Part shown: positions 56,890 through 64,000 of the stretch, piece after piece | How positions within the stretch are numbered: the stretch's first letter is position 1 | How the letters are laid out: each line of letters opens with the position of its first letter | DNA from: Leptodactylus fallax | Taxonomy: Eukaryota > Chordata > Amphibia > Anura > Leptodactylidae | Reading direction: 5' to 3' | DNA: 64,000 bases | NCBI GenBank assembly: GCA_947044405.1 | Contig: CAMRHE010000077.1 | Location: 1,736,001 to 1,800,000, forward strand | Program-made: the position numbers and the translations under genes | Notes under the pieces: model-generated | What the model was told of the DNA's origin: nothing | Seen by the model: the letters and a program-made list of their open reading frames with translations, nothing else | The model's database searches: none

Positions 56890-58327
56890 AACTCCCCCCC
56901 AATACTTAAGTCCCTATTAGACATGGTGACTTAGCCAATTGTTCAAGCCTTCATTTCCAACAGTTGCTAACAATCACCTGATGAATTGGGGTTTGTTCGT
57001 TTATTGGGTGATTGAATCATTGACCAATGGCAGCACATCAACTTGTCTAATAAGGGCTCTGCTGCCAATGGACATGCCGGGGAAGGATTGCTTTCCCCTG
57101 CATGTCCTCGGCATTCGCCTATGCAATCACACCAATGTGTAGCGATCGCTGTTTGGCATGTTATGTAGCCGATCAGCACTTGTTCAGAAATCTCTTTAGG
57201 TCTAATAGACCCTTTACACTTTAACCATTTCCAAGTTTTAGCTGTTTCTAGAATGAACATAAGAACCGACATGGCCACCATTACATCCTCCCACATAAGT
57301 TATGATAAGCATGATTTACCTCTCAAGTAAGCATATACAGATACACACTCTACAATCATCACATACACATAGATAATCATTTCAATAGAGTTATTTTTTT
57401 ATTTTCTGCTTTTAAAATATACAATGATATATAGATGGGATTTTGTTCTTCCCGTCTTACTAGTGAGGTGTAGCTAGGTTTACACAGGGACACGAAGGCA
57501 CAGTGTGACTTGTACGAGGTCACAGTTCCCGCAGCACATTCCTATTAGCTCATTTGATTTATATACTTTTGAGGATCAGTATATGTCTAAAACAAACAGC
57601 TGTGGATCAAGTCATACAGTCTGTGGAGAAATCACACAACTCAGAAAATATTTCATACTGACATTTTATCGACAGATAACGCACATGGGAAACGTTTTAT
57701 ACTTGCCTATCAAGAACCTCTATTGAATATCCTTTTAGTTGTACCAAAGATGATAAAAAACATGTCTATAAATCATTTTACTAAAGAGAGGCAGTGCAGA
57801 TGTAAGTTTTCATTTATTCATGTCGTCCATCATACTAGAATCTAATTATTTGCATCCGAAAAACATGCAACAATATCATATGGTTTTCATATGATTCATA
57901 CAATACATTTTATGTTTTTACATTTTTTTTTTACATTTTTATGTTTTTTTTTATTTTTATTGGGGTTTCCCCCCTATAAAGTCAGTAGGAAAGAATGCCA
58001 CAACATATCATGACTACAGCATTCTGTGGTTTTAAAGCAGCCATTAGAAAACTGCATCGTGTGAACACCTAAAAAATTATAGTGGCCAACAAAATTTCAG
58101 CCCTTGGCAAACTCCCAAACTGGGGAATTTTTTGTCTATAAGAAAGTTGGTAGTATTCCTAATTGTGAGGAAGTGTGACTTTATCTAGGCAAAAAACAAG
58201 TTGTTCCACTACTACAGAAAACCAGTGATCAAGTCTATTAAAGATATTCTGTGTAAGCAAATGAGATGTGGGTTTGGGAAGGAAGGAGTGAGATGAACCA
58301 GGAGCTAGATTCCTTGTATAGAAATCC
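56890..58327. other. No recognised gene or definite repeat
   Basis: Ordinary AT-rich sequence with a T-rich tract near 57920-57960. A short inverted T2-like phrase is absent. No coding signal. Confidence 0.4.
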
Positions 58328-58600
58328 TTAAAGGGGTTCCCAGCTAGAAAAAAATATTTAGAAAACAGATGAAAATATTGTACAAAAAATAAGTTATATT
58401 CACTGCCCTGTACCCCTGTGGCTCTGATTCCGACAAAATGACCAGTGAGTGGCTGCAGTGGTCACACATCCTATGCCGATGCCTCATCACTGGACCAGGA
58501 AGTATAGCCCGGCAGACGATGGGGCAGCATCAGAACCAAAGTGGTGGGCTTTGATGAGGAGGTATGACTTCTTTTGTTTTTTTATGGGACAAATAACTAT
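58328..58600. repeat. T2-like left end with composite interior
   Basis: TTAAAGGGGTTCCCAGCTAG starts it; TTATGGGACAAATAAC near the right could be the decayed mirror. The inner part GCCTCATCACTGGACC and TTTGATGAGGAGG forms a weak inverted pair. Confidence 0.35.
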
Positions 58601-58715
58601 TTTTAATGATGTTACATCAGTAACCTTAAGCAATGACCATACAGCCTATCCTTAGTGCTGCACATTTTACTATCTTTTTTTTTTTTTTTATCCATTTCAG
58701 ACTTGAGTGAGCTTA

Positions 58716-59246
58716 ACCAGTTCTGGACCGCCCATAGACTTAATATGTCTGGGTGGTCCGCTCTTAACTTGGCAAGGACATACATGTACATCCTTTCAGT
58801 GTTAAGCAGCTGCAGAACTGGGGAGACTGCTATAGCTACAGCCAGAGCTCCTATAGAGAAGGCAGGGACAGTTTATTACCATCCCTGCCTTCCCAGCTAT
58901 GGTGAGGCTCCCCTCTGACCTGCGGTCACATGACCACTAGGGGGCCAGGAACTGTAAGGGTCCTAGAGGATCCAGATTAGCTCTGCAGTTCAGGTTAGGA
59001 GGTTGCATTCCTTTTTTATTTATTTTTTTTGTCTTTTTATTAATTTTTTACATTGTGCCCCCCGTAAGGTCATAATAAACCTTTCGGGGGCATCTTAACA
59101 TTATAACTGGAGAAATCAGCAAAAAAAAAAAAAATAATAATAATAATGTTAAGATGCCCCCCTAAGGTCTATTAAAAATTTTTTAGCCCTCAAAACCGCA
59201 TGTATGAAAAAACCCGAAAATGTGTTACCGGTACAGAAGTGGTTAA
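58716..59246. mobile_element. TTAA-flanked repeat, inverted relative of 27804-28669
   Basis: The left end is TTAACCAGTTCTGGACCGCC and the right end on the minus strand TTAACCACTTCTGTACCGG. Relative to 27804-28669 the GC-rich part comes first (AGAGAAGGCAGGGACAG, then CTGCGGTCACATGACC), so it is reversed; AAGGTCATAATAAACCTTTC is the shared near palindrome. A decayed copy of the 31795 palindrome is present near 58777. Confidence 0.65.
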
Positions 59247-61129
59247 AGGGGTTTTCTGGCCCCAAATTGTGTTTTCATACTGATGACCTATGTATTCTTG
59301 GCTTTGACTCAAAAAGCTGCAGCAAAATCTGCAACAAAAAAAGCTGCTTGTCTGCAACGTTGGGCCTTAAAGGAGGGGTCCTCAATATTCCATAAAGTAT
59401 TTTATAAAAGGAATCTATAAAAAAAACAAAGACAAATCAATTTTTTATCATGGCAAGTAATAACAATCCAAACACATCACGAGAACTAAAGATACAGGCT
59501 AAACATATGGATAATTTTACAAAGTGACAAATACCATATATGACTAACAGTAAGAGTGCCAGTCCCCCCTGTCCAGTATAGTTTTAACTAAGCCAATGCT
59601 ATATCAATATAAATAGTATATTCTAAGTTTTGTGAAAAGCGCAGTGATCCATGGCTCTTCACAGCAAGATATTGAAATCAAACTTGCTATTTTTACTCTA
59701 ATGCTTCATGTATTTCAAAGTCTACACTTGCAAGAATATTTTACTATGAGCTGAGAAGCTTGTGTGATAAAATTGGCACACTCATGCTTTAGTTAATGCA
59801 AATGTATACTTTAGATGTATAAATAGATAAGAAAGTACCTTATATATTTTACTATAACTACTGTGTACACTCTGGCATTCTATAGAGACAGACCATGTAG
59901 CTGCTATGGGGGTCTGCCTAGCCCTGGTTGGTCCCATGCCCTTTGTTATTAGGTAGTGAGAACCTGCGTGGGACTCCCCACTCCAGGGGTACTGCTTTGT
60001 TAGCAAACAGGGGGTAGGGTCATGAAAGGGGCATGATGAGGGAAAGAATCTCCATACCCTTCTGGCAAAATCCGGTAACATTATGTTGGATTTATCACTG
60101 TGTCAAAGAGTTGTCAAGTGTTAATTGAAGAAAATGTCTGTTGTAGGACAATGTTCCTAGAACCATGTTAATGTCTTCATTTCACCATCGTATCTACATG
60201 TGAAAAATATGGGCATGGATTCCTTCATTGGAGACATAGCAAAACTGCAACCGCAGGAACTGACATTGCACATTTAGGCTTTACAGTGCACACAATATAG
60301 TTGAAGTTAAAAAACCCTGTGAACCCGTCCTCAGGTGACTAAGCTGTAAAAGCACATTGTCCTGTGGAGCTGTAACCTTAAAATGCTAATAATCTTCAAA
60401 TTATTATTACACTGTGAAAAGTCGACAGTCTAAAGGTTTTTGTCTGCTATAAATTTACCAGTCAATAAACATTACCTCCAAAAAAGGAACCTACTCATAC
60501 CCCTGGGTACACAGCTCATCAAATGTAACCTCTCAGCCTTTAACCAATTAAGTTCTCAGTTCATTACTGTGACGAGGTAACGTCCCGGTCACATTCTTCC
60601 TATAATCCACCACCTGCACTTGTGTTATGATTTCTCTAATTAGTAGAATACTTGTATAATAAGTAAAAAAGAAAACACAGACATGGAAAAAGAACAATAA
60701 AATCCATCTAAAGAAAACGGGCCTTTTGATATTTATAGCTACCCACTTCATGTTTTTAGATTTTTAAAGGGATTCATTCCTGATAAGTGTGGGCTTAAAA
60801 TTTCTAAAACAAAATAACAAAGACATTCTTGTGTATTTATCTTTCAGTTTAGCACTATTGTCATGCTGGTAGTCCATGGGGTACCCATGGCACGTCATGT
60901 TGTGTAATTATAACAGCCAATCGCATGCCACTTTGGTGATGTGTCTTCCGTGTTGACATCACAGCTGCAATGTTTACAAGGATCTCTATCACTCATGAAG
61001 CTTGGACACCACATCCATTGACTTTTATCATACTAGAAAATATAGTTGAAGCAATGCACATAAATTATATTTATTAACATTAACATTGAAATGATTTTCC
61101 CACTGTAAAAAATGGGGATAGAATTATCA
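59247..61129. other. Repeat fragments, then nothing definite
   Basis: 59247-59295 continues as a T2-like left end (AAAGGGGTTTTCTGGCCCC), and 59296-59375 (GCAGCAAAATCTGCAAC, TCTGCAACGTTGGGCC) is a TGCGG-family end. From 59376 to 61129 I recognise no gene or repeat; a T2-like phrase TTTTAAAGGGATTCATTCC stands alone at 60764. Confidence 0.4.
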
Positions 61130-61490
61130 TAAGGGGAAATTTTAAAGTCAGATTTTGCTGGAGTCTGCGTTGGCATAATGTGCAGCAAATGTATCAAACA
61201 TCAGAAAATATTTGATAAATTTTGCATATGTTTAAGTTTAACACTTCGGCCGTGAGATATTAGTCCACTCTCTACGCCACCCACTTTCTTGAGTGAGATT
61301 GCAACAATTTTGCTCCTTTTTAATCACAGTAGATAAATCTGGTGTACAGATAGATAGACAAGCTAACCACAACCACTTTCCTACCCACTTTTCAAAAGTG
61401 GAATGAGTGCTGTAGAAATGCAAAATGTCACAGTTTTTGTGCAAATGAGCTAAAAAAGTAGCAAAGCACAGCTTTTGAAGTTATTCCTCC
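61130..61490. repeat. Relic of the AGATTTAT repeat family
   Basis: TTTTGCTGGAGTCTGCGTTGG, CCACCCACTTTCTTGAG and CCCACTTTTCAAAAGTGG parallel 32150-32450, which contains CCACTTTCCATAAGTGGG. Strongly diverged. Confidence 0.4.
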
Positions 61491-61559
61491 CAGAAACTAA
61501 AGACTAAATGGACTGAGTAGTATCATTCCCCTAGTCAAAATGGCATGTCCCTACATAGG

Positions 61560-61711
61560 CTTAGGCTAATTCCCCACACTGCGGAAAGTCAATGTTTTTG
61601 GCTGCTGCGGAAATGCAAAGGAAAAAAACACTGCATTTTACAGTATCAGCAAAGTGAATGACATTTTGGTTAATCTCATCCACACATTGCGGAAAAAAAG
61701 AGCTGCGGAAA
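61560..61711. repeat. TGCGG-family repeat, left part, host of the LINE
   Basis: GGCTAATTCCCCACACTGCGG is a family end, and the text before the LINE (CCACACATTGCGGAAAAAAA) resumes after it with TTGCTTTTTCAAAAACATGC at about 62875-63110. The LINE therefore inserted into this repeat. Confidence 0.5.
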
Positions 61712-62449
61712 AGATTCTGAAACTGAGTCTCTCAAAGACTGAACTACTGCTGTTTCCACCATCTAATAGATCTGTCCCTGATATCTCCATTGCAGTCTGC
61801 GGCCTTACCATAACTCCTAGGCAGTATGCCCTCTGCCTCGGGATTATGTTTGACTCAGACCTTTCCTTCACCCCCACATATCCAATCACTCGCACGCTCA
61901 TGTCATCTCCACCTCAAAAACATCTCCAGAATCTGCCCTTTCCTTACCACAGATACACTAAAGACACTTATTGTTGCCCTGATTCACTCTCGCCTTGACT
62001 ACTGTAACTCCTTACTAATCGGTCTTCCCCTTACTAAACTCTCCCCTCTACAATCTATTCTGAATGCGGCGGCCAGGCTCATCTATCAGTCTAGACGCTA
62101 CAGCGATGCCTCCGGTCTGTGCCGATCACTACATTGGCTGCCTATTCAATACAGAATACAATATAAACTTATCACCCTCATTCACAAGGCTCTCCATAAT
62201 GCTGCACCTCCCTACATTTCCTCCCTCATCTCTGTGTATCGCCCAACCCGTACTCTTCGTTCACTCAATGACCTAAGACTAACATCCTCTATTATCAGAA
62301 CCTCCCACGCTCGTATACAAGACTTCTCCCGAGTTGCACCACTTCTCTGGAATGCTCTATCCCAGACTATCAGATTAACAGCCAATTTCCACAGCTTCAA
62401 GCGTAAACTAAAGACATATCTTTTCAGACAGGCCTATCACAACTCCTAA
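61712..62449 (+). pseudogene. L2-like LINE ORF2 fragment with one frameshift
   Basis: The first frame gives LSLSKTELLLFPPSNRS and LGIMFDSDLSFTP, then near 61875-61885 the frame shifts and continues HLKNISRICPFLTTDTLK, LIHSRLDYCNSLLIGLP, LNAAARLIYQSRRYSDA and ending KLKTYLFRQAYHNS with TAA. These are the thumb and C-terminal segments of L2-clade proteins; the catalytic YxDD region lies upstream of the truncation and is missing. The frameshift makes it non-coding. Confidence 0.85.
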
Positions 62450-62871
62450 TGTAAACCCTTCTGTAGTTAGAATCCCTAAAACGTACCCTCCTCTGTTTAT
62501 GCTTCAACATTACCTCACAGGATATGATGCCGTATCAGACTAGCTTTATATGTCCAGGCACCATCTGCACGTTAAAGGACACGACTGGTGACGGCTCATA
62601 CAGCCTTATATATGTGTAATGACAGTAACCTCTATTACAAAATTGTCTGACCATTGTACAAGCAATGCTACGTCTGTTGCCGCCCCTGCTACCTCTTGTG
62701 TCACCCCCGCTACCTCATAGATTGTAAGCTCTTGCGAGCAGGGCCTTCAGTCCCAGTGTATGAATTGACTATTTCTTTGTAATGTATCTTTTTTTGTCAG
62801 TACTTGAACCCTAAAAGTTGTACAGTGCTGCGGAATATGTTGGCGCTATATAAATAAAATGTATTATTATT
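61712..62871 (+). mobile_element. 5'-truncated L2-like LINE, longer copy
   Basis: The copy begins within the reverse-transcriptase C-terminal region, continues through about 400 bases of 3' UTR (ATTGTAAGCTCTTGCGAGCA) and ends GTGCTGCGGAATATGTTGGC, then GCGCTATATAAATAAAATG and an ATT tail. It is nearly the same as 22678-23512 where they overlap. A target duplication is not clear; AAAAG occurs near both ends. Confidence 0.85.
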
Positions 62872-64000
62872 AAAAGTTGCTTTTTCAAAAACATGCATTT
62901 TGGGAAAACACAGCATGTTAATTTAGCAGCGGAATAGCAAGCATTTTCCCTATAGATTTAATAGGGGAAGGAAAAAAGCTGAGAAAAATGAGGCAAAACT
63001 CAATGAAAAACACTGTAGAATAAAACAGCCTTTTAAAAAAACAAACAAACAAGAAAAAAACACCTTTGTTAAGCTGTGTTTCACTACTTGGGGGCTTATT
63101 CTGTGAACCATGATTGGAAAATGTTAAAAAGTGCAGGGACACATCCCCAACTGATAACTCCCAATTGTCAATTTTTTTAAATAAATTTCTTGAAGGAATG
63201 TCACTACATAGAGTTCTTAGTAATGATGCACCAAAATTTTTATTTCACGTGGTATACCATTTCCTTAGCCAGGCATATCAGGTAACAGGGTGCACTTTAA
63301 AATGTCTCTTGACTTATGATAAACAGGCACAAGTTCTGGCCCTGGTGTGAATTGTATGGCTAGTCTCAAATGTCTAACTTGCATACTATAAATATGGAGC
63401 ATGTCATCTGGAACAGTTTCCAGGACAAACAATTGATCAATATGCTTCATTAACATTCACAATGAGATTCAGAAATATATGTCAAAATGTAACCATTAGA
63501 AATAAGGGTCCTGTCTGATGGCCACCTCAACACAACCAGGTTTAAATCACCATAGGATTCTATGGTGACCTCAATCTGGTCAATCATAACTTTCTCACAT
63601 GGTCACACATTGCTAGTAGTATAATTTTGTACCATGTTAGCCATAGAAAGTAGTGAAAGAGTGAAGAAATCTTCACCTTTTAGAGGCTAACTGAGTATAT
63701 TTGATAAGTAAACTTTCGGAAGTACTAGCTCCCTTCATCAGACATGGTGTAATACAAGAAACTGAGACTTTACACTATTTATACATACACAAGACATGGA
63801 TCTTCACATGGTCACACATTCAAAGAATCTCAGTTGATCATATCCGTACTATATTTGGTAAAACAGATGTAACAAAAATCATTTGTTAGGCCTTAGGCCA
63901 GCATAAGAGCCCCAAGAAACATTACTACAATAAAATAGGACAGAAAGTGCAATGGATAAAACACTGCCAAGTAAATAAGGTCTTCTACAAATAACTTTGG
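62872..64000. other. Host repeat remainder and unassigned end of window
   Basis: 62872-63110 continues the TGCGG-family repeat (GCATTTTCCCTATAGATTT). Around 63630-63790, GTTAGCCATAGAAAGTAGTG, TTAGAGGCTAACTGAG and CTCCCTTCATCAGACATGG belong to a repeat I recognise only vaguely from anuran genomes. No gene is visible up to the window edge. Confidence 0.35.

Noticed and set aside
61654..62449. Possible host gene with reverse-transcriptase-like peptide
   Set aside because: The peptide, frameshift, 3' tail and near-identical second copy show a truncated LINE.

Overview
The window looks like nuclear DNA from a large, repeat-rich vertebrate genome, most likely an anuran amphibian (a frog or toad, probably neobatrachian). 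The grounds are a recognisable vertebrate gene split by a very long intron, several Tc1-like transposons, many palindromic TTAA-flanked elements of the T2/piggyBac-like kind known from frogs, an L2-clade LINE, a tRNA-derived V-SINE and no bacterial-style gene packing. The organism call is inference from repeat content; the gene call rests on protein similarity recalled from the family.

The only host gene I can support is the 3' end of CDK15 (PFTAIRE-type cyclin-dependent kinase 2) on the + strand. Positions 1-4796 are intron. An internal coding exon lies at 4797-4936 and the last coding exon at 24201-24310, separated by a 19.3-kb intron. A strong splice donor 11 bases after the stop codon, a good acceptor at 25974 and a poly(A) signal at 26406 suggest the 3' UTR is itself split and the gene ends near 26430. 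From there to 64000 I see no host coding sequence. In mammals FZD7 follows CDK15, but no FZD7-like reading frame is present here.

Almost everything else is mobile or repetitive DNA. There are two potentially intact Tc1/mariner elements: one at 13226-14792 (transposase on the minus strand, spacing DD35E) and one at 41195-42779 (DD34E, Passport-like, about 200-bp terminal repeats that are nearly identical). Three broken Tc1-like copies lie at 15438-15636, 26676-27609 and 28896-29398. There are two near-identical 5'-truncated L2-like LINE ends (22678-23512 with a 9-bp target duplication, and about 61712-62871) and one V-SINE (43195-43455) whose tail matches those LINEs. A 3.0-kb hAT-like element (46324-49318) has an 8-bp target duplication and an interior built largely of a GC-skewed minisatellite. 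Many MITEs are nested in one another.

The most interesting structures are: the hAT-like element that carries an expanded and partly inverted minisatellite whose roughly 30-bp unit recurs at several other places; a nearly 1-kb foldback palindrome (55916-56889) split by a second MITE; a TTAA element family ending in a perfect 30-bp palindrome; the possibly live Tc1 copies; and the split CDK15 3' UTR. I found no convincing new protein-coding system. Several blocks that look free of repeats (about 12440-12735, 20560-21030, 32560-33060, 36000-36190) could be conserved non-coding elements, but only an alignment could show that.
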